From: Sclerotinia nivalis
Taxonomy: Eukaryota > Ascomycota > Leotiomycetes > Helotiales > Sclerotiniaceae
Assembly: GCA_029531795.1 (NCBI GenBank)
Contig: JAPEIS010000014.1
Coordinates: forward strand, 248,001-312,000
DNA: 64,000 bases
Reading direction: 5' to 3'
Notes under the pieces: model-generated
What the model saw: only the letters and a program-made list of their open reading frames with translations
What the model was told of the DNA's origin: nothing
Database searches by the model: none
Shown: positions 11,317 to 25,000 of the stretch, one piece after another
Numbering within the stretch: position 1 is the first letter of the stretch
Layout: the number at the start of each line of letters is the position of its first letter
Made by a program: the position numbers and the translations under genes

Positions 11317-14300
11317 TTAGGTAAAGTGTCATTTCCTATCAAGCTATGGTTTGTATTGTGGAAGGTAGTTCTGATACTCGTGCGGCCAGAACATATGGCA
11401 CACTCCACTGATAGAAAAATACCACAAGATGGTAAATTACAAGAAGAATATTGGCCCATATTTAGGTGGAGTGTGGCATACTTACTGGTAGCACGAGTAT
11501 ATAACATCATATATCGACATCCGCTTTTCTCTGGATTGTATTTGTAAGTTGTGAACTACTCTTACTATAAGTGAAAAAATAAGAGAATATCAATGGCACG
11601 GCAGCAGTGGAAAAAAGACCTCAAACGTAAACAGGCATAAATTTATGCAATACTGTAAGTATTTTGATCTCAACGGAAACTACTTCCAAGCGGCTTCCGA
11701 CTGAAATCATTTTTGATAATCGTGCCATTCCATCCTTCATAGATATCTGCATTTATCAACCCTAGTTTTTATTTCTACCATATTTTGCTGTGCTCTCCAC
11801 AGGAGTATATACTGCCACGAAAAAACTCTCACAACAATGTAATATATTAAAGCGGGCCATGGACTGTACTGTCAATGACTCTAGTTTGAATAGAAAATAA
11901 CTGAACAATGTGGGAGCTGAACATGGAGTGAGTGAATAAATGATAAAAATAATTTTTATCTGATCGAACCCCCCTATTCTGAACTTCATCGTGGCTTTTT
12001 CCGGAGAGCGAAACGACAACACCGCTAGCTCAAGCTTTAGACAGTCAAAGCTTGAAAAAGCTTGGAACGTTTTTGAATCACAATTGAGCCACTTTCAAAC
12101 TTCTGGAACAAATCCCAAAACATAATTTTTTAAAATTTCAGTATTAAAACAAATAGAGGTTATATCTTAGACTTCGTGTAGGCTGTTGTATAAATCGGTA
12201 TTGCAGCCTCAACGCCTTCAATAGTCTTTAACGTACTCCGTCCGGATGGTCTTTCGAATGGCTAGTCTGTAATTTCCTTGGACTAAATGGAGTATTGGGG
12301 AGAACTCAATATAAAGGGTCGGGACTAAGCTGTCTAATATTAAAAAGTCCAGACTGTTGTCGGGACTTTTGGACGGCACAAAGCTTATCATATGATCTAA
12401 TAAGGCTTATTACATGATTTTCAGATTCACAGATATTCAAGCATTTGTAACCGAGTTGAAACAGCGGGATATTATATAATGTCATGTAATATTCAGATTA
12501 TATGATCACTGGTGGATATCACTATCCAATCTAATAGTCCAGCTAGTATGGACTGCAGTCTACTTTGTTGAGGATTTATATTATTCTGGATGGATTGTTC
12601 AGCTTCCCGATGGATTTAAGCTTGATTATTTAATTTAAAATATCTAATCCATCCTGTATTCTGGACTATTGTAACTTGCTGTCCCGGCCTCTTCGAAACG
12701 AGGAAACCTCTAAATTGATCCTCTTCATCTTCTCCCACTTTCCCAATATGATTAAAAGCCCGCCATTTATACCTCGGCCCTCCACCCTTCAAATAAAAAC
12801 ACGCCCCGCCCCCTGCCCACACCCTTGCCCCGCCACTTTACCGTCCACCGCTCCCCCACCCATAGAGCTCGAAGCCCGGCACTACACGTCATAGATCCAC
12901 TAGATCAATCTACTTTTCCATAACCAGCCAAGTTCAGGGGAATGTGGAGATATCAAGCGGGTACTCTACAGCCACTCATTATAGTGGTGCAAATGGTTGA
13001 AGTTATGTGTGAGTAGGTACCTGCAGTTATTTTACAATATCTACATTTTTAATACCCTTGATGATCTGATGATATTCGAGCAAAGACAATACAGAAAGAA
13101 GAAGGGCAGCAGATTTAATCGATGATAACGATAATGTAATTTTTATGTAGAAGTTCAGCTGATAATAGCAAAATATTCATTAGATAATATAACTGAGAAA
13201 GAAAACTATCAATTTGAACTTGCTCTCCTGAACCACGGGCAAATTTCAGAAAGACAAAAATGCTGAAATATCTATTCATCACCCAGCGAGAAACTTCTCC
13301 AGAATGATCGAGTGTGAAAACAGGAACAAACCCTATACTCAGAAGCTACCTGAAACGATGTATAGATCCATATAGCAAACACTCAAAAAATGGAGACAGA
13401 AGGAAAAACAGCAGCATTGCAGGCTCGAAAATTCGCATCCTCATACTAGTAAGAAATTCCCAGGTCACTTTTCAAACTGGAAGCTCGCAAATTTGGTGAA
13501 TGACTTATACATCCTCTTGAGTATTCATTCTCCTCTGATTATCATAAAAGCATCCAAATCCCTTCAATGAAGATCCACGCGTGAACCCAAACAATCGAAT
13601 CGAACCGAACTAAAGGCCTGGGGTTTAAAGCCACTCCTTCCTCTTCCGTTAATCATCTTCCTTATGCTCTTTCTATTACTTCTCTGGATATACCTATTTT
13701 CAGAGGCTCTCATGCATGAATATAAATATCTTAGATTGCAGTGATAACTCGATAATAACTAAAAATAAGTAACAATAGCAATAGCTGCATATACCAAAAG
13801 TCCTCCCTCTACCTTCCCTTCTCTTTTTACCCCTCCAGCTTCTCCCCGCTTCTACACCAATTTCACCTCAAAAACCTATAACCAGAAACCACCACCCACA
13901 ACTTCCTGGAAAGGATTTCGGTGTTTCATTGTCCATGATAAGGATTTTTCAGATAGACTTTCCCTTTCAATCCTTTCAATGCCTCAAGTGAGGGATAAAT
14001 TGCTAAACTTATCATTCATCAACATATATACACCGAGACAATCTACTCACAACATCTTATATTCAGTTAATTCATCTTCCCATCTCCGCGTGATAAGACT
14101 TACCTCTCTACCAGCTTCCCCCCAGCCCTCACCAAGAGCCTCTGTTCCCATAATATCCATATAACCTCTCCAAAGCCCATCATCAACAACAATTCCTATT
14201 CCTCAACAAAAAGAAAGAGATAAAACAAAGGCACTTCCAGGAAACTATTTTCATATTGTCTAGCTATAGCAAAACTCTACCCGTAATTATCGCATCAACA

Positions 14301-15585
14301 GACAGCAGTACACTAAACTCATCCCCGCCTCAAAAATTTGACTAGAAAAGGCATGAAAACAGAGTGATACTTACCCATCAACGATAGTTCAAACATAAGA
14401 AGAAACAACCTTCCCTTTCCCTTCATCTCGGATAAAATTTCCTATCTATAAAGCAAAATACATCTTACCAAAAGCCCATACCTCCCTACAATCTCAATAC
14501 TAGCTTCGTTTCCAGTATCCAGATATTTCATTTATCTTTGCGCATATATAAAAGTATTTCCCACCAAACCAACTCCCCCCAAAAACTCGATATTTCTATT
14601 TAAAATCCCACTTCCCCTAACCTTAATCCCAAAAGAAAACATCACAATAATAATAACAATAACAATCCATTATCTCCAATTTTATAATTTCATAATTCTA
14701 TTGAACTACCATTCACTTTACTTCCCTCTTCTCTCGCCCACCTTCCCTCTTCTTTCAAACCCTTATCCCCATCCCCATCCCCATCCTCATTTCCTTCCTT
14801 CCAATCCCAAACTCGACAATATCTCCACCAACCACCCCAACCCTCACAAACTATAAACCTATACCATCCCATCCCATACCCATCCTCATCCTCATCCCCA
14901 TCCCCATACCCACAAAACCCCAACCATCAAAAACCACAAAATCACAAAACCCCATATCCCCAACTCAAAAACTCACACCGCAGGACCCAACCCCTCCAAC
15001 CCTTACAAGAAATCCATTACTCGAGTAAATAACATCTTACACAACCCAAATTTTACCTCTGAACCTAAAGAGCCCTAGCTACGGGGGAAGGAGGGAGGCG
15101 ACAAGAGATGATAAAAGACTGTGAAAATCTACCACGCCTCTGAAAGTAACGGAATCGCAAAAAACATAGATGAAATACATCCCTCTCCATCTTTACTCGC
15201 CTAACTTACAAATTTTATTAACAACGCCGCAGGAGGGCTTACTGAGTAAGCATAGAAATCCTACTTACTCCAAAGACACCCACCAAATCCCACAACTTGA
15301 AAATCTACTTCCAGTTCAACGCCATGGTAAGTAAGTATACATCTCAACTCGCCACTTAAACCGAGTAATTCATCTATATTATTTCTCTATCTAGCAAATC
15401 CTAAGCCAAGCAAATAATTCCATCTTTTGTATATCGCACTTGTACCTAAAACGCCACCTCATCTTCAACCCAATATATCCGTTTCTATAGCAAGTAAAGC
15501 GAGTAATAACCGATACTCGTGCACCTTCTCTCAACTCCACCCTTAGCCCTGCCAAACTCACAATATATTTGATATCGCCCATGTC
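11317..15585. other. Gene-poor, pyrimidine-rich region
   Basis: No convincing gene in about 4.3 kb. From 13600 to 15100 the + strand is C/T-rich, with simple CCCCAT and CCTCAT repeats near 14767-14790 and 14881-14917. A small palindrome CAAGCTTT/AAAGCTTG lies near 12032-12055. The tract may hold the DUF3405 gene's 3' region and degraded repeats. Confidence 0.5.
14767..14917. repeat. CCCCAT/CCTCAT simple-repeat tracts
   Basis: Two clusters of hexamer repeats (CCCCAT, with CCTCAT variants) at the two ends of this interval; on the minus strand they read as GATGGG/GATGAG. Low complexity, no coding sense. Confidence 0.7.
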
Positions 15586-18053
15586 TTAAGGAAAATCGTA
15601 CTTCGTGGCAAAACCCTTCTTCGTATTTTCAGTATTTTTGACTGGATGTAGTAAAAGTGGAGGAAGACATGGCCTGCCGTGTAATTTCTCCCACTTAATA
15701 AGTTAACGCTTGCACAAGGTCTAAACAGATAATCAAACATACCTCAGCTCCACCAATTCCATGATCTTCCCATCCCATCCAATTATTATATAGCCTACCT
15801 GGTGGAATTGCTCTATAATACCACGTCATTCCTAAAAACCTCTTCTCTTTACCCCAACCAAATGGACTGTCAGACGAACTCCCACTTTCTTCCTTAGGAC
15901 CAGGATTGAACCATTTATTCAAACTTGTTCCATTCCAAGCTCTATCAAAGAAGATCGGGAGAGGTACATATACTGCTTTCAATCCATGAAGTAGAGCGAC
16001 TGTCTGAGGTGTCATCTCGCTACTGACATGATTACCTTTAAGGTTCTCGGTATGCATGGCATCTAATAACTTCTTGCTACACCTGGAATGCGTAATGATA
16101 GTTGTACGTCGAGGAGTATCATTACGTCCATCATAGCCCCAAACATCATTTTTGCCAACCCATCCAGTACCATTAGGGTTGAACATTGGTGCAACCGATA
16201 TATAGTCCGCACTTTCACCCACGCCCCATTCGTAATTGTCTTCAGCTGGGTCTGAAACTGGTGGCAATGGACCAGTTGGTACGACATTAGCGATCTTCGG
16301 GGTTGCCCAAATAGTATCTTTGCCTGAGAGAAGTTCGACCGTTTTGCGGAATTCAGTATCATAAGAGCCATGTACAGACGGAATATAATATCTTTCATTT
16401 CGTTCCCATAAATACTTTCTTGGTTGATCAGTTCCAAACTTTGTTAATCTCTCAAGAAGGTCGTAATGATGACCAGTATATCGAGTATCCATTTCCCAAT
16501 TCCAGTAAAAGTCAAATTGAGGATAATCAAGTGCGAAGATTTGAACTGGAAGCCATTGAGATTGATGTACATTAGTAACCTTTTTTGGAATGAGTGGATA
16601 AAATCCTTCAACGTAAGCTTCATTCCAAAGCACCGCAATATCATGAAATTCCTTTGGTACGTTCTTGTGGAGAGCTTCAATGTAGTCTGTGTCGTTCTCT
16701 ATGGCAATTGTACTATTTCTGATGTGAACAAGCAAAAAAACCTCAAATTCACCTCCAGATTTCAATGACAACTCTGTAATTATAGAACGAACGTTTTGTT
16801 TGTCATTCTCATTCCATTTCTTTCCGGAGTATGATCGAAGCATAATTGCTGTGCGTGATTTAAAGGGCGTTTTTGCATCAAGTGCGGCTTTAGCTGCTTT
16901 TTCCAGTTGTGCCTTTACGAAATGATCTTCCAATTCATTCTTTTCGCCCTCATTTCGATTAACGATAGTCCCCAAGACTCTCTTCTTGGTATTCAGTTGC
17001 TTGGCCTCGGAATCATTCCATGCAGATGATGCATTCTGAGCAGGAATAATGATTTCTCCACCAAGACCTTCCGGAATCTCAGATACCAAGTATCGATTTA
17101 TGTTCTTTTCAAAACATTGAGTTTGGAGTAATCCCCAATTGACTTCGTCCCATCGTATTGATGTCTGCATATTGCGTTTGTCCTTGATCGTTCCAGGAGG
17201 CGAAACTGGATTGATTGGAACCCCAGCATTCTCTGTATAACCGTATGAGCCAAGTCGAGTCTCTCTCTCGAAGCATAAATTGTTGTCGATGTCAAAAAGT
17301 GAATATGATCCCATCTGAGGTTCTTCAAAAGCCTTCGAATGTCCAGAAAATGCCAAGATATCCTTGATCGGTCCACCTCCTCCATCGCATGGCACATATG
17401 TTCCTTTATTTCTTGACTTCCAAACTTCGCTATTGTAGTCGGGATATGGGTGGTACTCGAGTGGTTTTGATTGTCCGTATGGTTTCCAGGTGTTGGTCTC
17501 CTTAAGAGTTAATGTGTGTGATTCGGTATGCAAACCCACTCCCACAATTCCATCAAGTGTATTTCCATATATCTGACCTGCATTTGGTTTCCTGATAAAA
17601 GCTTTAGCAGAAAAATAGTCGGTCAAGTCTCTCAAAAACTTACTGCCCGAGTACCGCATTCTCTTTCATGAATTCATCCTGAAGTGTCGATGTAGCAGTT
17701 GAAGATGCTAAAGATGATGTCGCTGTGGCCTCGGGAAATTGTATGGAGAGATGAAGAGTGATTCTGCTACTCTTTGCAATAGATTCAAGAAGTGTAGTTT
17801 CGGAAACTGGAGGTCGTGGTGGAGCAGGAAAGAGATCTTCTTGTGGTTTTGGAACTTCAATAACCAGAGGATCAATGATTTGAATGGTAGGTACTTCATC
17901 AAATCCCGGTGCTTTCACAACCTCTGTTTCCACTGCACCTTTATATTGCTCAACCACACGGCTCACTATTCCTCTGTGGTTGGTTAACAATACCCAGAGG
18001 ATGAATAGAACTCCAATGGCGAAGAAGAGACTACTTCTATTCCGGAGAAGCAT
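15586..18053 (-). CDS. DUF3405-domain protein with N-terminal membrane anchor
   Basis: This belongs to the fungal DUF3405 family, whose function is not established. Three exons (18053-17644, 17591-15743, 15693-15586) give 788 residues. Residues 1-25 are a short basic start and a single hydrophobic helix (LFFAIGVLFILWVLL), so a type II membrane protein of the secretory pathway is likely. A Pro/Ser/Thr-rich stem follows, then the long DUF3405 domain with conserved stretches such as FYWNWEMDTRYTGHHY and GGAEVCLI-like splice context. The last exon restores the family-type ending CLPPLLLHPVKNT, which supports removal of the 49-bp intron 15694-15742; the first intron (17592-17643) joins the two long frames. 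Whether it is a glycosyltransferase-like enzyme is speculation. Confidence 0.85.
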
Positions 18054-18110
18054 ATTTGCAACGAATTGAATGGATTTTAACGAATGAGTGAAAAAATTGA
18101 AATTCTGAGA

Positions 18111-18142
18111 AATGAGTGAATGGGTGAATGAGTGAATGAGTG
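18111..18142. repeat. AATGAGTG x4 microsatellite
   Basis: Four head-to-tail 8-mers (AATGAGTG, the second with GGG for GAG), just upstream of the DUF3405 start codon. Confidence 0.8.
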
Positions 18143-18413
18143 AACAAGGAGATGAAAACGAAAATGAAGGTTAAGACTCCATTCCAGACAGCATTTGAAA
18201 AATGAAAGATGATGAAAATGAAGAGAACATTTTGATCTGTTTGCTTCAAGCATAGGGAAGGAACAAAGCGTGACCTAATGGTCCGTGCACCATTTGGTGA
18301 GGATGAAATGAAGTTCTTCCACCAAATCATCAACTTTTAATTTTAATGACGGGTAAGCACATGAAATGACCAAGTATCACCAAATTATGGAAGAAATAAC
18401 TGGTTAAGGATTG

Positions 18414-18469
18414 GGTACTTGATACTTGATACTTGATACTTGGTACTTGGTACTTGGTACTTGGTACTT
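18414..18469. repeat. GRTACTT x8 heptamer tandem repeat
   Basis: Eight exact 7-bp units: one GGTACTT, three GATACTT, then four GGTACTT. The internal order shows two unit types each expanded locally, as expected from replication slippage. Confidence 0.9.
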
Positions 18470-19106
18470 TCATCAAACATCTCTGTGAATCTCGACTTTC
18501 TTGCAGCTCACCACCACCGATCCATCCATCCATTCATCCATATACAAAATTATCAAGCTTAGAGCCCGTTCTTTGACCAGCTCACAGAGATTTGTGATTT
18601 GCCTGGCAAGTATGTCATGTCCTTCATGCAATGTAACGCTACATTCCATCATCATGCGTCGCAAGTTGCAAGTACATTCAGCCCCAAATTAAAGCGGCAA
18701 TGTCACCCATGTTACACCAATGAACCTATGAGACTATCAGACCACCCCCTCATCGATCAACACCCCTGAGGGTATACGGGTAGATCAACGGTATATCTCG
18801 CAAGCATCTTTTGGTGGATTACCGTATAAACTCGACAAACTGACATCCTACTTAACCCGATTCAGCTTTTCTCGCTTCTATTCGGATTTCGGAAATGTCA
18901 ATGGATATAAGCCCCGATTATATGCGTTGTTAAGCTTCCCCAGCTGTGGACTAATCGGGTTGTCGAGTTTGCACGGAATTCCGTTGAAGAAGATATCCTC
19001 GGTCGCTCTGGATTTTGTATAGTTCTAATGCATATCCAGCTGTTGTTGATCTGATGTATACGGACTATTCTTACTCGGTGATATTTACAATCATCGTCTA
19101 GTGAAA

Positions 19107-21229
19107 ATGATTTTCTCCAATATTGATGCTTCTTCTGTTCTTGTTCTACCTATCATTACAGTTATTACGTCTCTTGCTTATCGTATAATTTACAATTTAT
19201 ACTTCCATCCTTTGGCAAAATTTCGTGGACCATGGTACACAGCTTGTTTTTCACTTCCTCTGGCGATAATCTCGGTGTTTCGATATGAGCTCCAATGGCA
19301 GCGTAACGTGATGAAAAAGTATGGAAGTATGTTAAAAGCCCTTTGATGATAATGCTTAGTTTTGAAATGTGATCTAACAGTCCTTAGGAGATGCACCAAT
19401 TCGTGTTGCACCCGAGATGCTCCTCTTTCCAAGGCCATCCTCATTGAAGGAAATATACTGGGACCGAAGTCTCAACAACAAATCTTCATTCTATCCTACT
19501 AGTCTTTCTGGTCCACCACAGTTGTTTACTACCATTTCTGCTGCAGAGCATGCACCTTTGAGAAAAGCATTAGGAGCTGCGCCAGTAAGTCTTATGTCTA
19601 TCATTGACGGAAATAAATCCATTTTTGGTTATCCCAACTCCTTCAAAGGTTTGTTAAATAGCTGACTGAAAAACTTTTAGTGGGCGGTTGGAGATATAAG
19701 AAAAGACTGGGAAGATAAAATGGATGATCAAATAATCCTTTTTACTAAGATCATGACCGAAAAGGCAAAAGCAGGAGAGTCCGTCGACCTTGGTGATAAA
19801 GTAGCGTAAGCCAATCCCCCCCTCGCATATCCAAAATATTAGCTTACCTTGTGCAGGCAATTCGCAGCCGATATCATGACGATATTCTCATTCAATCAAC
19901 CATGGGGCTTCGTGAAAAATAGTCGAGATGAAAGAGCCTTACTTTACAATTGGAGAAAAGGCCTTGATTTCGTCGGCTTCGCATCAAGGTTCACCTTTTT
20001 CCGGAAACATATCCTCAATATTCCAGGAATAGCCGCATTGTTCTTGCCCCAATTTGACAGCAAGAGTGGTATTGGATACTTAATGTGTGAAGCAGACCGT
20101 GCTATTGCAGAGCGAGAACAGGCAATTTCACAAGGTGTATATCCAGAGAAACCGGACTTCCTACAGCAGTAAGTATTTTCATCTAAAGGTTAGAGTAATT
20201 AGTACTAAAGCGTATCAGTTTCCTCGAGGCAAGAATCAGCGGCGAACCACTCACACCCATTCAAAAACGCTCCAACGTAACCCTTCTCATCCAAGCCGGA
20301 GCCGACACAACAGGCACAACCCTCGGCGTCACGCTTCGTTTCCTAGCAGTAACCCCCGGCTGTTTCGCCAAAGCCTTAAACGAAATTCGCGAAGCCGACA
20401 AGAAAAATCTTCTTTCAACACCAATCAAAGATGAAGAAACGCGCGCTCATCTTCCATATCTAGTCGGTGCAGTGAAAGAATCCATGCGTCTACAGCCCAG
20501 CGTGGCACTTTGGCTTCCGAGAACCGTACCGCCGGAGGGAAAAACCATTGATGGAGTTTTTGTACCAGGAGGGACGGATGTTACGAGTCATGCTATGGCT
20601 GTTCAAACGGATCCGATTTTGTTGTGAGTATTTGATTCTGGTCGAGCGTTTCCTTTCTCTCCCATTTTTTCTCGTCTGAGTTTTATTATGGTTAAATGGT
20701 GAATGGTTATAACTAACACAAAACAGCGCACCGGACCCAGATGCATTCAGACCAGAGCGCTGGATGGAAGAAGGTAAAGCGGTGGAATTAGAACATGGTA
20801 TGTTTCTTTTTGGGGTCGGCCCAAGAGTTTGTCTAGGAAAGGATATTGCTTGGGTGGAAATTTACAAGTTGATTCCTGAGGTTAGTGGTTTTTTTTTTTT
20901 TGTCTGGCTTTGGTTTACATCAACCGATGGTTTATATCCATATCCATAACAATCCATACCTGAACCTTGCGAGCGATGGCAGAGATGGCGAGAAGATACA
21001 AGAGCACAAATAATCCACCCTCCATCAAACAAAATACCAAACCACAACAAAGACTTTAATCAGGAAACATAGGTATAGAGGTATAGATAGGGATAGGTAC
21101 ACTAACACGCGACAGATCATCCGCAATTTCGATATCGAAGTTCTAGATGAGGGAAAATATGTTTGCGCGGGTGGATTAACCTATAATGAGGATTTTGTTG
21201 TGAAATTACATCCGCGGGGTGTGTTCTGA
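19107..21229 (+). CDS. Cytochrome P450 monooxygenase
   Basis: A haem-thiolate monooxygenase of unknown substrate, probably in the ER membrane. Seven exons (19107-19326, 19388-19584, 19681-19805, 19857-20168, 20219-20623, 20727-20880, 21116-21229) give 508 residues, the usual length. The N terminus is a hydrophobic anchor followed by [13 protein letters not shown], a typical fungal P450 hinge. The I-helix AGADTTG, K-helix ESMR (ExxR), PERW and haem loop [11 protein letters not shown] are all intact, the Cys being the haem ligand. I take ATG 19107 over an in-frame GTG two codons earlier. The last intron (20881-21115, 235 bp) is much longer than the others and starts GTTAGT with a T-run after it. 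The CYP family cannot be assigned by eye. It is 14 kb from the PKS, so a link is not implied. Confidence 0.93.
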
Positions 21230-21826
21230 TAGGCGGTTGGTTGGTTTGTGTGGATTGGGTTGAGAGGGGATAGGATTAGATGGGAGGGGAGGGGATATGA
21301 TTGAAAGGAGAAAGGAAGGGGAAAAGTGGCTTGGAATGGGTTGAGATGGGTTGAAACTGTTTTTTGGTGTAGATAGATGGGTAGATGGATGATGAAATTT
21401 GTGGAGGAATGAATGGAGGGATTAGGAGGAATGGAAAGTATAGGTGGAGGTATGGATGGGGCTATGGATGGAGCTATGGGAGGTATAGATGGAGGTATAA
21501 ATCAAAAAATGAATGAAGGAGTATGAAGATATAAAATAATTCTTGAATCGATTTGATTTGAATTGACCTAAACTCAAACTCAAAGTAAACTCTCTCCATA
21601 TTTCAAATTCTTTAAGATCTGAGAAGGAGAAAGAATAGTCCAAGAGTCTATATCCATATACTCGAGTTTCCATATATCTATATACTCATCTTGAGATTCA
21701 TCACACTTGAGCTGATAAATAAACAATTAACAATCAACAATCAACAATCAATAATAAATATAATCTCAAATTTCATCATTATAAATTATAATTAATAATT
21801 ATTTTTCATTTGGAAATTTAGATTAA
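21230..21826. other. P450 3' flank with GGATGGA-type low complexity
   Basis: G-rich sequence (21255-21300) is followed by degenerate GGAGGTATGGATGG-like repeats (21380-21500) and an AT-rich stretch up to the retroelement. No gene seen. Confidence 0.5.
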
Positions 21827-22040
21827 TGTCACAGGGTCCCCGTATATGGTATACGGAGACCGCTCGGGTTCCGATCTATAGGAGTCGGACTTCGGATAAG
21901 TGTAGGCTAGCCCCGATCGGGGTTAGTGTTATACATAAATGTATTTAAGGAATTGTTCTTTTTATAGAAATGTAGTTCTTCGAGTTATATCTTATTAATA
22001 AAAGTGATTCCTGTTGTTCTGTTTATTGCCTTTGTGATAC
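21827..22040 (+). repeat. LTR 1 (plus orientation)
   Basis: It starts TGTCACAGGGTCCCC and ends near GTGATAC. It matches LTR 2 (25147-25360) almost throughout, differing mainly by C/T and G/A changes (for example TGTTATACAT against CGCTACACAT). It contains the AATAAAAGTGATTC end block shared by all three LTRs. The exact 3' edge is uncertain by a few bases. Confidence 0.9.
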
Positions 22041-25000
22041 TACGTAGCTCCCACCTATCTGTACCGACACTTCTACGATATCGTCCCGTCCGCACCCATC
22101 TAACCAGCCCGGCTCCCCTGAAGAATTCGTTACTGTTGTAACCAACGATATCGCGATCTGGTATCATTATCTCACCTCCCTTTACAATTATAATATAAAA
22201 ATGGAGACAGAGATAATCAATCTGCAATCTACAATTCAAAAGTTTACTCTCGATCTGCAAATTGAGAAAACTATATTCATACAATAAAAAGAAGAGAACG
22301 ATAGATTGATTACCCATCTAACTCAACTTCATCCCATCCCCATCGCCCCACCTGTTTCAACCAACTTCTCACCCCTAACACCCATTATAATTCCGGCCGC
22401 TGCTCTTGTTCTATCGAAGCCTCAATTGAATAAAAAAATACCTAACCCCGCATCGTTTAATAAAACGAAAATCGATCTTGATCGATTTGTTAATCAAATA
22501 TAAAATAAAATATATACCAATTCCAATTACTTTACTTTTCTATATTCTCGTTTGATTTATATAATTGGAAGATTAACTAAACTCACTATTGTACAAATTC
22601 GATTATATAATATCAAAAAGCAATTTGTTAAACTTATTGATTATAAAGATCTATTACAAATATTGAAAAGAACTTATAAAAACCAAAACAAACAAACCGA
22701 AACCTAAAAACTTTTGATCAATCTGAAATAGAGGAATCAATTGTTTTATATCTTCTATACTAAGTTCTAGAGACTAACATTGGAAGCCGGAATGGCTGAC
22801 GACAATAATACCCTGATTATCCTATTAGAACAAGCTCTGTCGAGCGAATTGAAGAACCAGATTGTTATTGTTAAACTATCTACAAATAACGTTGACGCAT
22901 TTGCCGTTTTCGTATAGATATTGAAGAATCGCTGTTTGTATCTGATAGGACCGATCGGTTCCGGTTGCAATCCAATCGTCCCGTCGCTCTGTATTACAAT
23001 TCAAAACCTGAATCCTGTTAATTGTATCCTTGCTTTGTCTTCGAATACTATTACCCGATTTGCTGCTCCTGTTATGATTATACCTGTTGGAGATCTAATG
23101 GATCTCAATTCCCAAAGATATACTAATAAATACGAACGAAGGGAATGCTTCCGTTGTGGGTCGGTTGATCACTGTATGAAAGATTGTCTGTTTCTAGATA
23201 ATCGTTTTGTGCAAACTAAAGCTAGCCTTACCAGTCCTGCTCTGCTATCCCCTGTTCTGTCTTCTGTCTAGATTCAATTGTATGCTATATCATTATATAA
23301 TCTATCCCCTCCCGGCTTTTCGAATTCGGGAAACAGAGTTTGCCTGGTATAAATCGTTGTTAGACGAAAACCCCATGCATACTACATTTGTCCATCGTTG
23401 CAATTCAAAATTTATCTTTCGTTGAAGAAACAAGCAATCAAACAAATCTGATGATATTGTTTATTACTATCCTATCGATACTTGATCGATCCTATTCCAC
23501 TTACGCTATAATGGATAACGGATACGAAGGATATACTTTCACAAATCGAAATTGAATAAAAGCTACCAAACTCCCAATATACAAATTACCTGTCCTATTC
23601 GAAGTCATTGGATTCGATAGAAAAATACTGCCCGAAAACCAAATGGATTATTACATTCTAATCGATCTGCAAATCAATGATTATTATAAGAAAAGATCGA
23701 AAATCTATATTACTGAATTAATTCATTATCCGATTACTTTAAAATTGGCCTGATTAAAGAAATACGATCCCTATATTGGATTCGCATTCAATACCTTTCA
23801 CTTCGATAACAAATTTTACCGGAAATCCTATAATACGCCTATGTAACCATCGAATGTCCGAGCCTTATCCGATATCCCTATCAAAACCCATCCTATTTAT
23901 CTACTGCTTCGTTTTGAAGCATTAAAGAAAAGAGATATAACAAACATTTCAATCCGAATTTACTCGATATATACTCATCGAGACTACAAGATATTCCAAA
24001 CTAGTATCGATTTGATAGACCGAATCCTAAAGGAAAAAGAAGACCCTGCTTTTGAAAACCTGCCTACTGAATTCCGTTCGTGGATCGACGTATTTTCTCT
24101 ATATAACGTTGAGAAATTATCTCTGCACCATCTATACGATCATAATATCCGATTGCAAAATGAGGCTAAGTTACTGTTTGGAACCTTGTATTCAATATCT
24201 CGGAACGAATTGAAAGCTTTGTAAGAATAATTAAGAGAAAACCTAGCAAAAAAATTCATCCAACCGAATTCCTCTGCTTCTGCTTCGCCTATCTTATTTG
24301 TTAAGAAACCCAATAGTGATCTTCGATTCTATATAGATTATCGTACATTGAATAACCTGTTTATAAAAGACCAATACCCATTGCCTTTAATCAAAAAGTC
24401 CTTGAATAATCTGAAAAGGATAAAGTATTTTACAAAAATAAATATCATCTCAACCTTCAATAATATCCGAATCAAGGAAGGACAAGAATACCTAATTGCA
24501 TTCTGTACCCGATTCGGTTTGTTCGAAACCTTGATTATATCGTTCGGGCTAACCGGAGCTTTAACAACATTCCAACGATTTATCAACAATACTCTAAAAG
24601 AATATTTGAATATATTCTGCATTACTTACCTAGATGATATTCTGATTTATAACAAGATCCATTTTGAATATATAAAGCATATACAAAAAGTACTAGACAC
24701 CTTACAAAAAGCCAGATTGTATACCAATCTATCGAAATGCGAATTCCTGAAACCTGAAACGAAATTCCTAGGCCTAATTGTAAGCCGAAAAGGGATCCGA
24801 ATAAACCCAATCAAGATTAAAACGATAATTGATTGGAAAACGCCGAAGAACCTAACAGATGTATAAATGTTTATAAAGTTTAGCAATTTCTATCGATGCT
24901 TTATTCGCGACTTCTTCTTGATCATTCGTTTGATAGTAAATCTGATCAAGAAGAATGTAGCCTTCCAATGGGATCCTAATTGTAAGAAATCATTCTCAAA

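Larger units (their letters stand above)
18054..19106. other. Intergenic region between divergent DUF3405 and P450 genes
   Basis: No gene is supported. It should hold both promoters. Two simple tandem arrays (18111-18142 and 18414-18469) are listed separately. Confidence 0.5.

Noticed and set aside
12588..12656. Second MITE with GGATGGATT/AATCCATCC ends
   Set aside because: The matching arms are only nine bases, the element would be under 70 bp, and there is no clear target duplication.
14690..14923. 77-residue Gly/Asp-rich protein on the minus strand
   Set aside because: The frame is a by-product of the CCCCAT/CCTCAT simple repeats.
103..21229. One polyketide biosynthetic gene cluster of PKS plus P450
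   Set aside because: They are separated by an endopolygalacturonase, a 9-kb gene-poor block and a DUF3405 gene, with no other tailoring, transport or regulator genes next to the PKS.
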